Assembly: GCF_034720595.1 (NCBI RefSeq)
Contig: NZ_JAYESJ010000002.1
Location: 36,370-100,369 of the forward strand
Reading direction: 5' to 3'
Length of the DNA: 64,000 nt
Source: Rhizobium sp. CC-YZS058
GTDB taxonomy: Bacteria; Pseudomonadota; Alphaproteobacteria; Rhizobiales; Rhizobiaceae
In this document: positions 56,307 through 64,000 of the stretch, piece by piece
Numbering within the stretch: position 1 is the stretch's first letter
How the letters are laid out: the number at the start of each line of letters is the position of its first letter
Notes under the pieces: model-generated
The model's input: the letters and a program-made list of their open reading frames with translations, nothing else
Databases searched by the model: none
Told to the model about the DNA's origin: nothing
Program-made: the position numbers and the translations under genes

Positions 56307-58838
56307 TCACGGCGAAACGCGTTGCGGCGGTCTGGGCTGTATCCGGGCACGAACCTCGTCGTATAGACGCAGTTCTCCGGGCATTTCGAGCGAGACGGCC
56401 AACCCGAACGGCACGGCTTCGTCGACCGGACCACCAGGATCAGGCTCACGCTGGATTTTGAGCGTGATCGTCATGCCCTCGGCGACGACGGCCGCTCGGT
56501 CGCCGCCCCAATGACGGGTGAACACCGTGCCGCGATTGGTCTGGTTCTGGTCGGGCTGGCTCCCCGAACCCTTCACGGCCAGATCGGTCATGTCGTCAGG
56601 CGCTAGGATTTTCATCTTGACGCCGCGATAGGATTTTCGACCTGGAAGCACGGGCGTGAACCAGGCGAGTGTTGCCGAAAAAGAATGAAAGCGGGCCTGA
56701 CCGCCCATGACGGCGGGGATCGGAACGACGACGTCGACACTGCGCTCGCGCGCGAGATCGCCCACACACCAGAAAGTGGCGCGATCGGATGCGCAGGAGA
56801 CAGCGTCGTCCGTGTCGTAGACGCCGTAACCGAAGAACCTGCGGATATTGTCTTTCTGGCGCGACGCCTGACCTTGACCGAACGGGCCGACCAGCCTCTT
56901 GACCAGAGCCGCAGCTTCTTGCGGCCATCGGGCAGGATGCACGAGAAGTGCCTTGATCAGCACTGCGCGATGCGTGCCCGACAGGTTCAGAAAGTCGGCG
57001 CCGTAAGCTGTTTCCAGCGCGTCATGGATCCGATGGGCAGTACGTGAGGCGAGCGCCGTTGCAGCGCTTGTTCCATTGGTGAACGCTTCTGCCCCCTCCA
57101 TGCCAGGCCGTGGCGGCGCCGCAACTTTGAGGCCGGCACCACGAGCGGCCCCTGCAGGAATGACGACAATACCACCTCCACTTCCGACAACGCGAAGGTG
57201 TTCTCGTGCGGCAGGCATCAGGATGTCAGGTTTGACAGAATCGGCAAAACCCGGACCGAGTGCACTCGATGGATTGGCGGTGTCGAGCTGCGTGTACGGG
57301 TTCACATTGGCGCGCGCCAGCGCCCTGTCCGCCGGGGTCACCCAGTCCAGGTTTCGGCCACCCACGGTCAGTCCGTTGACGGTCTCTGACGGAGAGAGCA
57401 GTCGCCGGTCCGCGACGAGCGCGGCAATCGCGTTGACAACACCTTCGGCCCGCACGCCATGGACCGCGTCTTCGAATGCGGCGCGGGTTTGGAAAGCGGG
57501 TATCGGGAAACTGGATGTCACGTTTCCCGCGCTGACGAGAAACAGGATCCCGAACCGATAGGCCAACCGGTCCAGAAGGCGCGCCCATGGTGAAAGCTGG
57601 CCATGGAATGGCCGACGGGTATTGCCAAGCGAGATGTTGACGATGATGACCCAGGGCGCCGACGGTTGCGGGCCGCCGCGCATTTGCACGACGGCCTGAT
57701 AAATGAGATCAACGATCAGCCGGTCCGTAGGGAAGCGATCGTTGTTTCCCATGACCGGAATGCAATGGACCTGGCGGGGAAGGGATGCCTCTGGCCGGTT
57801 GCGATCGCCATGAACGATCAGCGAGGCCATAGCAGAGCCATGCACGCGTTCGGACACGAGTGCATCGGGTTCCAGACCGAAATGATCCTCGACGTTCAGA
57901 TGTCTTCGCAGGAGGGGATGGCTTGCCACGGGCACGCCGTCGAGGAGGGCAAGGATCGATGCCGGGCTGACGGGGTTCTCCGTGACGGGCGCCAATGGTG
58001 CGACGATGTCATTGGCCTCGATGCCGGTGACCACACTTTGCGGCCGAATATGCATGATCGGCTCGACGCCGGCGAGACTTCCCGGATCTCTGGCTATCAC
58101 CATCCGGATTGCGGCCACTGGGATTTCGGCGAGAATAGCATGATAGGCGATGTCGTCGATCCGAGCCCGATGGATCGTTCGTCCGCCTGCCTGGGCAACC
58201 GCCTGCACGACCGCCGTTTCGCTGACCACGGCAGCACTGCCTGCGGCGCGGAAAATCAACTCGATTTCGAGCGCGACAAGCTCTCCGTCCTCGCGGCCGT
58301 CAATCTCCTCCTCAAGGATCTGCGCGTCCAGCGGCTGCACACGATCTGCCGGTCCCCAGACGCGCAAGTCGCGAAGGCACCCGAATACATCGCGCCACGG
58401 CGTGTAGCCCGTCGGAAGAGCCTGGCCCGCAAGCCAGTTGCGCCAGAGAGACAGGATCTGCCTCAACGCAACAAGGTCAGGAACGAGAAGGTATGCGAAA
58501 GGAGCCTTGTCATCGTCGCTCGGGAGTTCCTCCTCATCGATCAGCTCGAGGCCGGGCACCCGATTGATCGCACTGGCAAAATTGGCGATATCGCCCTTCA
58601 CCTCGAAGACGAGCAGCCGCTCCGGCGCGAGCGCCGTTGGATCGGCGCGAAGGGCGAGGCCGCTTGGGTCCCTCTGAAGGACGTCGGCGAGACGCTGGAA
58701 TGTTGGGGTGAATTGCTGATCTTGCCGTTGCCGACCGAACGGTTCAGGCTTCTGTATGTTTGCCTGTCGGCCGGTTTGCCTTGGAGCGGATGCGCTTGGG
58801 CGCAGTCTCAGTATCGGTTTGCTCGGATCGCTCGCCAT
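56307..58838 (-). CDS. S8 (subtilisin-like) serine peptidase, cytoplasmic, AAA-partnered
   Basis: An 843-residue protease with a complete subtilase triad: Asp300 (ALLDGVP), His333 (RVHGSAMAS) and Ser591 (NGTSAATA). The first 290 residues form an extra N-terminal domain of unknown type and the last 220 a beta-rich C-terminal part. No signal peptide or membrane helix is seen, so it should act in the cytoplasm. It is translated after an AAA ATPase whose gene overlaps it by 95 bp. Such a pair would let the ATPase gate or feed the protease; a defence or cell-suicide role is an inference. Confidence 0.85.
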   Translation of the reverse strand: MASDPSKPILRLRPSASAPRQTGRQANIQKPEPFGRQRQDQQFTPTFQRLADVLQRDPSGLALRADPTALAPERLLVFEVKGDIANFASAINRVPGLELIDEEELPSDDDKAPFAYLLVPDLVALRQILSLWRNWLAGQALPTGYTPWRDVFGCLRDLRVWGPADRVQPLDAQILEEEIDGREDGELVALEIELIFRAAGSAAVVSETAVVQAVAQAGGRTIHRARIDDIAYHAILAEIPVAAIRMVIARDPGSLAGVEPIMHIRPQSVVTGIEANDIVAPLAPVTENPVSPASILALLDGVPVASHPLLRRHLNVEDHFGLEPDALVSERVHGSAMASLIVHGDRNRPEASLPRQVHCIPVMGNNDRFPTDRLIVDLIYQAVVQMRGGPQPSAPWVIIVNISLGNTRRPFHGQLSPWARLLDRLAYRFGILFLVSAGNVTSSFPIPAFQTRAAFEDAVHGVRAEGVVNAIAALVADRRLLSPSETVNGLTVGGRNLDWVTPADRALARANVNPYTQLDTANPSSALGPGFADSVKPDILMPAAREHLRVVGSGGGIVVIPAGAARGAGLKVAAPPRPGMEGAEAFTNGTSAATALASRTAHRIHDALETAYGADFLNLSGTHRAVLIKALLVHPARWPQEAAALVKRLVGPFGQGQASRQKDNIRRFFGYGVYDTDDAVSCASDRATFWCVGDLARERSVDVVVPIPAVMGGQARFHSFSATLAWFTPVLPGRKSYRGVKMKILAPDDMTDLAVKGSGSQPDQNQTNRGTVFTRHWGGDRAAVVAEGMTITLKIQREPDPGGPVDEAVPFGLAVSLEMPGELRLYDEVRARIQPRPPQRVSP

Positions 58839-59814
58839 TCAGAATTTCCGGTCCCACGCGTGTGGCCCAGAGGTCTAGCTCTGAACGCAGAGCGTCGTCG
58901 ATAGAAAGCTCCCCCAAGCCAAGTATCTGCCTTCTTCGCACGTTTTGGCAGAAATCCAAAGCCTCGGCGTAACTTACGGTACCCAGTTTTCCACTGATCG
59001 TCTTCGATGTGGCCTTGGGCAGATCTGGCCATTGCGCGATGATCCGATTGAGAAAGCCTTCGATGCGCCAGCGGTCCGGCGCGGGAAAGCCCAGTCGCAT
59101 CTGAAAGCGGCGCCACACGGCACGGTCCAGGAGCTCGGCATGGTTGGTCGCCGCCATCACCACGACATAGCTCGGAAGCTGGTCGAGCTGCATGAGCAGA
59201 AAAGAGACGACGCGCTTGATTTCTCCGGTCTCGTGGGTATCGCCTCTCTCCTTGCCAATGGAATCGAACTCGTCAAAGAAGAGCACGCTTGGCCGGGTTC
59301 GCACATAGTCGAATAGCTTGCGCAGGCGGGCGTTTGTCTCGCCAAGGTAGCTGCCGATCAGCGCATCGTAACGCACGACGAAGAAGGGAAGTCCGAGAGA
59401 TTCCGCTATTGCCTCGGCGAACGACGTCTTGCCATTGCCCGGCGGCCCAGACAGGAGTACGCGGTGTCGCGGCTCATAGCCATGGGCGCGCAGGACGTCC
59501 GCCCTGACATGTTCTTCGATCAGTTGCCGCCCGCCCTGCTCAACGGGCAGTGGCAACATCAACTGATCGAGCTGGATACGGGGCTCGAGTTCGAGGATCG
59601 TATCTTTTCCGGATCCGCTCTGGGACGAGTTGGAGGTCAGGGCAGGGGGTGTCACACTGACGGCGGCAAGCGCACGCTCAAGGCGATCGGCAACGCCGTG
59701 GTGGTTTTTTGCACGTTCTTCGGCAACCAGCGCTTCGGCGGCCGACTTGAGGGTCGCGCGATCGCCGGCTGCTCCAGCCCTTACAAGGGAGATAAGAAGA
59801 TCGCTGCGGGCCAT
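58744..59814 (-). CDS. AAA-family ATPase paired with the S8 peptidase
   Basis: A 356-residue single-AAA protein. After about 110 N-terminal residues come Walker A GPPGNGKT (123-130), pore-loop-like YLGETNARLRKLF (about 156-168), Walker B VLFFDEFD (177-184), the sensor asparagine in MAATNH and arginine finger region DRAVWRRF. The layout resembles FtsH/Vps4-type unfoldases without a protease domain; the protease may be supplied by the next gene. The last 30 codons overlap the peptidase start in another frame. Confidence 0.88.
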   Translation of the reverse strand: MARSDLLISLVRAGAAGDRATLKSAAEALVAEERAKNHHGVADRLERALAAVSVTPPALTSNSSQSGSGKDTILELEPRIQLDQLMLPLPVEQGGRQLIEEHVRADVLRAHGYEPRHRVLLSGPPGNGKTSFAEAIAESLGLPFFVVRYDALIGSYLGETNARLRKLFDYVRTRPSVLFFDEFDSIGKERGDTHETGEIKRVVSFLLMQLDQLPSYVVVMAATNHAELLDRAVWRRFQMRLGFPAPDRWRIEGFLNRIIAQWPDLPKATSKTISGKLGTVSYAEALDFCQNVRRRQILGLGELSIDDALRSELDLWATRVGPEILNGERSEQTDTETAPKRIRSKANRPTGKHTEA

Positions 59815-60418
59815 GTCCTCACTGACTTTTCGTTTCCCATTTGTTCACTTTTCGAATCTTATCGCAAATAGTTTATAAAGTCTTCTTGTGCCAGCGCGAG
59901 GCTCTTAGAAGCGCTCGGTTATACATGCAATCAGATTGCTTCCGCGGCACGAAAACAACAACGTCTCGCCATGTCCGTCGTTCCGCTCGTCCATCGATGC
60001 GGGAACCGCCAGTTCCAGCGAGGGACGCGAAACAAAGCCAGGCAGGCGATCCGTCATTCTTCATCGAAACCATCCGCATCTGATCAGCCGCGCCGCAGCG
60101 GAGAATTCCGATGTCGTGGAGTTTCCCCTTTCTCCGACCTGCACGGCAACCTGATGATTGGTATCTACGGCGAACTACCTTGTGAGTGGATTTGCCATCC
60201 GGCTCAATGCGGTACTTCTTCGAGGTTCTCGAGAGAGGAATCGAGGTCGTCACCTCGACGTGGGAGAGGTGCCAGCATTTCTCCAAGGTCAACAGACCTC
60301 TCGAGGAGGACGAAGCTCTCCCATTGCTCCCCGACTTCGCAAACCGCACGGCTCGGCTACGGCCCTCGAGGGCCTTGAGTTTGGTTCGGCCCCGCTCTTG
60401 GAGCGAGGCCGGCTTCGT
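59815..60418. other. Non-coding region between AAA gene and second 564-bp repeat
   Basis: About 600 bp with no credible gene on either strand; short open frames lack ribosome sites and family match. The 59840-59890 AT-rich stretch is a likely promoter for the AAA-peptidase operon. The rest may be cassette-internal spacer or a decayed gene. Confidence 0.5.
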
Positions 60419-60727
60419 TCAGTCGCGGTTCGGGCGTGACCAGATGAGCTGGAGGCCTTCCTCGCCCTCGACCTCGGCAAGCGTTGCGTAGATCGGGGCC
60501 GGGAAGCTCGGATCGTCAAGCTTGACCGAGAGGTAGTCGCGGCCTTGCTCGGAGGTCTTCTGCCAGGCCGCGCCGAGCTCAACGCTTCCGGCATAGACGC
60601 GGAACTGCGGGCCCTTGTCGGAGGGATTTTCAACCCTGGCGATGCGTGCCTTGACGTTGAGGGCGAGCGTGCGAATGGAGCCGGTGAAGCCGTTCTTTTC
60701 GGAAGTGAAGGTGCCGATAGTCGCCAT
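60419..60727 (-). CDS. DUF736 family protein (copy 2)
   Basis: A 102-residue DUF736 protein identical to copy 1 except for one residue (VEGEEGLQ instead of VEGEDGLQ). The near identity at DNA level shows recent duplication or ongoing gene conversion. Function unknown. Confidence 0.92.
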   Translation of the reverse strand: MATIGTFTSEKNGFTGSIRTLALNVKARIARVENPSDKGPQFRVYAGSVELGAAWQKTSEQGRDYLSVKLDDPSFPAPIYATLAEVEGEEGLQLIWSRPNRD

Positions 60728-60910
60728 TGTCGTATTCCTTTTCTCGTGTTCGGGCCGCGCCCATCGCGGCCTCGATGGCAGTCGACAAGACCGGAGACGA
60801 TCGAACCGCACCCAATAGGGCCGCAATGCAATGGAGGGCGGCAAGTCGCAGATTTGTTAGTGGGCGAGGAGGGGACCGCAGGTCGTCGGGGTAAGAAATC
60901 TAAGCCTTGT

Positions 60911-60982
60911 CGTTGCGGGAAGACGATCGAGGCGCAGCCGGTCTCCGGTCAGACATGCCCCATCGAGCCCGCAGATGGAGCC
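60911..60982. repeat. Conserved upstream element, copy 2 (72 bp)
   Basis: Second copy of the element at 56144-56217, at the right edge of the 564-bp repeat; similarity stops after GGAGCC. Confidence 0.75.
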
Positions 60983-61124
60983 TCGGGAATTGCGTAAGAG
61001 AATATGGCTTTGGCGGCGTGCGCTGGATAGACCTCGGATATCGACCGAACGTACTGCCCCATCCCATCGCCACCTGTTTTCCTGGCTGGGCTGTAGGAAC
61101 GCGGGTGGATATCCAACGCAGCTC

Positions 61125-61158
61125 TTTGCGTGCCCAAAAATGATTGCTATATTTGGGC
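61125..61158 (+). promoter_or_regulatory. Promoter with palindromic operator for the toxin-antitoxin operon
   Basis: TTTGCG (61125-61130) and TATATT (61148-61153) are spaced 17 bp. GCCCAAA (61132-61138) and TTTGGGC (61152-61158) form a perfect dyad that overlaps the -10 box. The antitoxin ATG follows 17 bp later. This arrangement suits autorepression by the antitoxin or complex. Confidence 0.65.
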
Positions 61159-61175
61159 AGCAGGTTGGAGCAGAC

Positions 61176-61418
61176 ATGGCCAAAGTCGTCGTCAAGAAGT
61201 TCGGCAATTCCAAAATTGGTGCGCGTGATACCGCGGTGACGCAGAAGCGCGTGCGGGATGGGGACAGCGGTCAGTTCATGACTGTTCGAACGATCGATGC
61301 GCAGAGTAAGACGCTCGGGAAAGATCTGAGCTATGTTTTTAGCAAGAATGTCGATAAGGCGCGCCGTGACAACAAGGCTGTAACCGGCGTGCGTGATCGT
61401 GCTCCCGTCCAGGACTGA
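61176..61418 (+). CDS. Putative antitoxin of a zeta-type toxin pair
   Basis: An 80-residue basic protein, MAKVVVKKFGNSKIGARDTA onward, with a GGAG site before the ATG. It contains no epsilon or PezA HTH region that I can recognise. Its last 26 bp overlap the start of the zeta-like kinase gene, the order and spacing expected of an antitoxin-toxin operon. The antitoxin role is inferred from position only. Confidence 0.6.
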   Translation: MAKVVVKKFGNSKIGARDTAVTQKRVRDGDSGQFMTVRTIDAQSKTLGKDLSYVFSKNVDKARRDNKAVTGVRDRAPVQD

Positions 61419-62010
61419 GCAGCCAGTTTTCCTGATCATCGCAGGGCCAAACGGATCAGGCAAAAGCAGTGTATACGCGAATGCCGACCTGGAAATGGAA
61501 GGTCGATCCGTCTGGATCGTAAATCCCGACCTTCTCGCTGCGCGTATCAGCAGGGTAGAGGCTAAGCCGCTCCTTGAAGCCAATCTCACCGCGGTCCAAC
61601 GCATCGAGGCATGGCTCGAAGCCTCGATCAGTGTTCACAAGACCATCGGCGTCGAGACGGTCTTGTCGACCGCCAAGTACCGACGGCTTGTGGAAGCGGC
61701 CAAAGCACTCGGATTTGCAATCTGGTTTCTATATGTCGTGCTCGACAGCCCGGAACGCTCGATCGAGCGGATCAAATTTCGGGTGGCCAAAGGCGGGCAC
61801 CCGGTACCAGACGAGAAAGTCCGCCAGCGTTACCAGAGATCCCTGGAGCAATTCCCCTGGTTTCTCGAGCAGGCGGACAAGGCCTGGATCTGGGATAATA
61901 GCGGCGCAAGTCCAAAGACGATTGGCGAAAAGTCAGACGGGATCATCGAACTCGACGAGAACGCTCTTAAGGTCATCGCCAGAGCGGTCCAGTCGATCGC
62001 GACCGAGTAG
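61393..62010 (+). CDS. Zeta-toxin-like kinase
   Basis: A 205-residue P-loop kinase starting at GTG. Walker A is AGPNGSGKSS (about residues 16-25), followed by VNPDLLAARI and a GVETVLST segment similar to the substrate-binding part of zeta/UDP-GlcNAc kinases, then FLYVVLDSPERSIERI. Zeta toxins phosphorylate UDP-N-acetylglucosamine and block cell-wall synthesis. It overlaps an unusual small upstream gene that probably neutralises it. Function as a plasmid-maintenance toxin is likely but inferred. Confidence 0.82.
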   Translation: MIVLPSRTEQPVFLIIAGPNGSGKSSVYANADLEMEGRSVWIVNPDLLAARISRVEAKPLLEANLTAVQRIEAWLEASISVHKTIGVETVLSTAKYRRLVEAAKALGFAIWFLYVVLDSPERSIERIKFRVAKGGHPVPDEKVRQRYQRSLEQFPWFLEQADKAWIWDNSGASPKTIGEKSDGIIELDENALKVIARAVQSIATE

Positions 62011-62078
62011 CTGCCATCGCCGGCATAAGAAAAGGGTCGCACTGGCGCGGCCTTTTTCAATCGTCGCGATTGACGAGT

Positions 62079-62216
62079 TTAAAGCCCACGGACGAGGCTG
62101 CGGATGTTCCCACGCGCGACGCCGATGTCGTTCAGGACGCGGTCGTCAAGGACAGAAAGCTCGCGAATAGCGCGGCGCTCTGCAATGGCTCTCTTCAGCC
62201 GTTCAGCGATTTTCAT
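62079..62216 (-). CDS. DUF1127 family protein
   Basis: A 45-residue protein matching the short DUF1127 pattern: ERLKRAIAERRAIRELSVLD then RVLNDIGVARGNI. AAGGTGAG precedes the ATG. In alphaproteobacteria short DUF1127 proteins affect RNA turnover, phosphate response and growth. It stands alone, so its role here is unknown. Confidence 0.88.
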   Translation of the reverse strand: MKIAERLKRAIAERRAIRELSVLDDRVLNDIGVARGNIRSLVRGL

Positions 62217-62470
62217 GTGACTCACCTTTGCAATTTTGATGATGAGTATATGTGCAATTCTTCGCACAAAAAGAAGGCATATGCTTGCAGGGAAGGCATG
62301 CGCAATTGGCGGGGCTGGTAAATCGGCGCCATTTGTGTTGCCCTCGGTGCGAAAGTGCGCGTGCCATTGGCTCGTACTGCCATTCAAAGAGCGGCGAGCG
62401 GCTCAATACCTGCCTGCGGCTTGAGTCTGGGCCAAGGGGCAAGCCCCGCCTTGCGGCAGGGCCGATGTCC

Positions 62471-62782
62471 TCAGTCCCTGCTCGGGCGGGACCAGATCAG
62501 CTGGTAGCCGTCTTCACCTTCGACCTCCGTCAGGGTGGCGTAGATCGGAGCGGGGAAGCTCGGGTCGTCGAGCTTGACCGAAAGGTAGTCGCGGTCGGTT
62601 TGCTCGGAGCGCTTCTGCCAGGCGGCGCCGAGTTCGACGGCTCCTGCAAAGATGCGGAACTGTGGACCCTTGTCGGAGGAATTTTCGATGCGGGCAATGC
62701 GGGCCTTGACGTTGAGGGCGAGAGTGCGGATCGAACCGCTAAAGCCGTTCTCGGTAGAGGTGAAGGTGCCGATGGTAGCCAT
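62471..62782 (-). CDS. DUF736 family protein (copy 3, diverged)
   Basis: A 103-residue DUF736 protein, [20 protein letters not shown] onward, about 85% alike to copies 1 and 2 by eye, with an extra residue in [11 protein letters not shown]. The upstream leader is diverged except for the 74-bp element at 62965-63038. Function unknown. Confidence 0.9.
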   Translation of the reverse strand: MATIGTFTSTENGFSGSIRTLALNVKARIARIENSSDKGPQFRIFAGAVELGAAWQKRSEQTDRDYLSVKLDDPSFPAPIYATLTEVEGEDGYQLIWSRPSRD

Positions 62783-63234
62783 TGTCGCATTCCTTTTTGC
62801 TCAATCGGGCCGCTCCAGTGCGGCCTCGATGGCAGTCGCACAGGCCGGGGACGATCGGGCCGCACCTGACAAGGCCGAAACACCGTGGAGGGCGGCGTGA
62901 AGACACTTTCTTGTTTCGCGAGGAATGCCGGCGGAGCCGGCAGGGGATGAAAGTTTCAGAGCGCCGTTGCGGGAATACGATCGAGGCGAAGCCGGTCTCC
63001 GGTCAGACATGCCCCATCGAGCCCGCACATGGAGCCACTGTCAGACGGAAAAGGGATACGACCATGGCGATCCGCACGGGAAACCCCAGCGCGAATGGCC
63101 TCAGCCAACTCCAAGCACCTGTGCACGACGGACGGAAGATGCGCTGCACCATTGTGGCAAACTCCGACCAGGTCCGCTTGCGTGAAGACCATGCCGGGAT
63201 AGAGTTGCACCGCGATTCGTCGCCTGGAGGAACA
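62783..63234. other. Leader region of DUF736 copy 3
   Basis: About 450 bp without a supported gene. It holds the third copy of the 74-bp element. An ATG at 63064 with an AAAAGGGA site opens a frame that runs into the small protein at 63235; this could be its true start. Confidence 0.45.
62965..63038. repeat. Conserved 74-bp upstream element, copy 3
   Basis: Matches copy 1 (56144-56217) at 71 of 74 positions, while the DNA between it and the DUF736 gene has diverged far more. That contrast suggests selection. Confidence 0.8.
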
Positions 63235-63450
63235 ATGCCAAAGCAGACCAAGCCGTTTATCGTCGAAATCAAGCAGTCCCGGAAGCTGAAGCCCGACACC
63301 CGGAAACCGTCGATCTGGGGCAACCTCGATTTGAAACTGGCTCCTGACGATCGTCTCGAAGAGCCCCGTCGTCGGGATGCAGTGGACCGGGACACCGTCG
63401 GTGCGACCCGCTCGACGCTGCATCAGACTCCACCCGACAGCGCAGTCTAG
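63235..63450 (+). CDS. Small hypothetical rhizobial plasmid protein
   Basis: A 71-residue basic protein, MPKQTKPFIVEIKQSRKLKP onward, with GGAGG five bases before the ATG. It has no recognised domain, but a similar opening occurs in small hypothetical proteins of rhizobial plasmids as I recall. An in-frame ATG at 63064 would give 128 residues. Confidence 0.55.
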   Translation: MPKQTKPFIVEIKQSRKLKPDTRKPSIWGNLDLKLAPDDRLEEPRRRDAVDRDTVGATRSTLHQTPPDSAV

Positions 63451-63460
63451 CCATTTTGTA

Positions 63461-63612
63461 TGGACAAATTTGTCCAGGACATCTGGCTATACTCCAGCAT
63501 CCTCTTTCCGCTGATCCTATATCGGGATTGCGTTCTACTTCAGTGGACATCTCTGCCCAGATCGGACCGGGTCTTGAACGTCCACACGTATGCCCTCATA
63601 TGTCCATACGTG
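63461..63612. promoter_or_regulatory. Operator cluster upstream of the terminal HTH gene
   Basis: TGGACAAATTTGTCCA (63461-63476) is a perfect 16-bp palindrome. The half-site TGGACA recurs at 63544 and as TGTCCA at 63601, and CACGTATG / CATACGTG (63585-63612) form another dyad. The cluster lies in the promoter region of the gene starting at 63688 and probably binds its own product or a plasmid repressor. Confidence 0.6.
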
Positions 63613-63687
63613 ATCGGGGTCGTGCCCCTTTATTTCCAGCTATTTATGCCCGAAATACAGGTCACAAACAAGCCAAAGGAGGCCGAT

Positions 63688-64000
63688 GTGACTGAAGAAG
63701 GCAGTGGAAAGGCATCAGCGCCGCAGGGTGAAGACGCCGACAAGAAGGACGACAAGGTCCTGATCAAAAAGTGGGGTAAGGAAGCGATCGACGTCGGTTA
63801 TACCGTACTGCCGAAAGCGCTCCTCCAGGGCCAAGCTCGCTTGAAGATCAACGCGACGGACCTCGCGGTGCTGATCCACTTGATCGAGCATTGGTGGAGG
63901 CCGGGCGAGATGCCGTGGCCGAAGAAAGCGCGAATTGCCGAAAGGCTCGCGGTCACTCCAAAGACGGTTCAGCGGTCAATTGCCCGGATGGAGCAAGAGA
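63688..64000 (+). CDS. Helix-turn-helix protein, replication/regulator-like (partial)
   Basis: The first 104 residues of a protein that runs past the window. It starts at GTG with AAAGGAGG five bases upstream. After a charged N-terminus comes GYTVLPKALLQGQARLKINA, then a winged HTH (KKARIAERLAVTPKTVQRSI). The layout recalls plasmid-borne HTH proteins and replication initiators. The end and any further domains are not visible. Confidence 0.75.
   Translation, partial: MTEEGSGKASAPQGEDADKKDDKVLIKKWGKEAIDVGYTVLPKALLQGQARLKINATDLAVLIHLIEHWWRPGEMPWPKKARIAERLAVTPKTVQRSIARMEQE

Larger units (their letters stand above)
60419..60982. repeat. 564-bp direct repeat, right copy
   Basis: Near-identical copy of 55652-56215 in the same orientation. 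Together they frame a unit of about 4.77 kb. Confidence 0.9.

Noticed and set aside
59873..60349. Minus-strand open frame of about 158 codons between the AAA gene and the right repeat
   Set aside because: No ribosome site, Arg/Ser-rich shadow-like composition and no recognisable domain.
60900..61604. Minus-strand open frame covering the zeta operon promoter and toxin start
   Set aside because: Antisense to the toxin-antitoxin genes and ending in the repeat leader; peptide similarity between copies only reflects DNA identity of the 74-bp element.
1..64000. CRISPR array or rRNA/tRNA genes
   Set aside because: No regularly spaced short repeats and no rRNA or tRNA sequence were seen.

Overview
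The window looks like a self-transmissible repABC plasmid (or a conjugative region integrated into a larger replicon) of an alphaproteobacterium of the Rhizobiaceae. The evidence is a repA-repB-repC replication unit, a quorum-sensing Ti-type tra/trb conjugation system (TraI, TraR, TraM, TrbB-I, TraAFBH, TraCDG), a Ti/RSF1010-like oriT, high GC content, and small proteins typical of rhizobial plasmids (DUF736, DUF1127). No rRNA, tRNA or CRISPR array was seen.

Layout. (1) 1-13.1 kb is a catabolic and uptake cluster, mostly on the minus strand. It holds an FbpABC-like ABC importer, two isocitrate/isopropylmalate-type dehydrogenases, an ABM-fold protein, a cupin, an aldehyde dehydrogenase, a 2-hydroxycarboxylate transporter and an amidohydrolase-2/lactonase. 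Two paralogous GntR-type regulators with a duplicated DNA-binding domain flank it, followed by a solute-binding-like protein. The genes read as a route for import and oxidation of a hydroxy-di/tricarboxylate or its lactone; the substrate is unknown. (2) 13.2-17.05 kb has a trans-aconitate methyltransferase, a chemoreceptor and an IS6-family element. (3) 17.3-23.0 kb has two tight inverted repeats, a two-gene recombinase cassette and a two-gene antiphage module resembling Hachiman/AbpAB (nuclease HamA plus helicase HamB). (4) 23.3-27.0 kb is repABC with a parS site and a counter-transcribed RNA. (5) 27.2-38.7 kb is traI-trb, traR and traM. (6) 38.8-40.8 kb is a cargo pocket between traM and traH: an Xre regulator with a palindromic operator, an orphan DUF433 antitoxin-like protein and a HEPN-motif protein. 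(7) 40.9-49.5 kb is traHBFA, oriT and traCDG. (8) 49.6-64 kb is an accessory tail: MFS exporter, SDR, LysE exporter with an AsnC regulator between 21-bp direct repeats, WGR protein, secreted nuclease, an S8 protease/AAA ATPase pair between 564-bp direct repeats carrying DUF736 genes, a zeta-type toxin with an unfamiliar antitoxin, a third DUF736 gene, and the start of a helix-turn-helix protein preceded by palindromes.

How it works together. RepABC keeps and partitions the plasmid. TraI makes an acyl-homoserine lactone that TraR senses and TraM opposes. Three matching 18-bp boxes, two before traI/repA and one between traA and traC, are candidate TraR sites that would link cell density to transfer and perhaps copy number. 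The Trb channel, TraG coupling protein and TraA relaxase move DNA from oriT. Defence or addiction modules sit at the seams between core blocks.

The strongest candidates for an undescribed system are the S8 protease/AAA ATPase pair in its repeat-flanked cassette, the zeta toxin with an unrecognised antitoxin, and a 74-bp element repeated three times upstream of the DUF736 genes.
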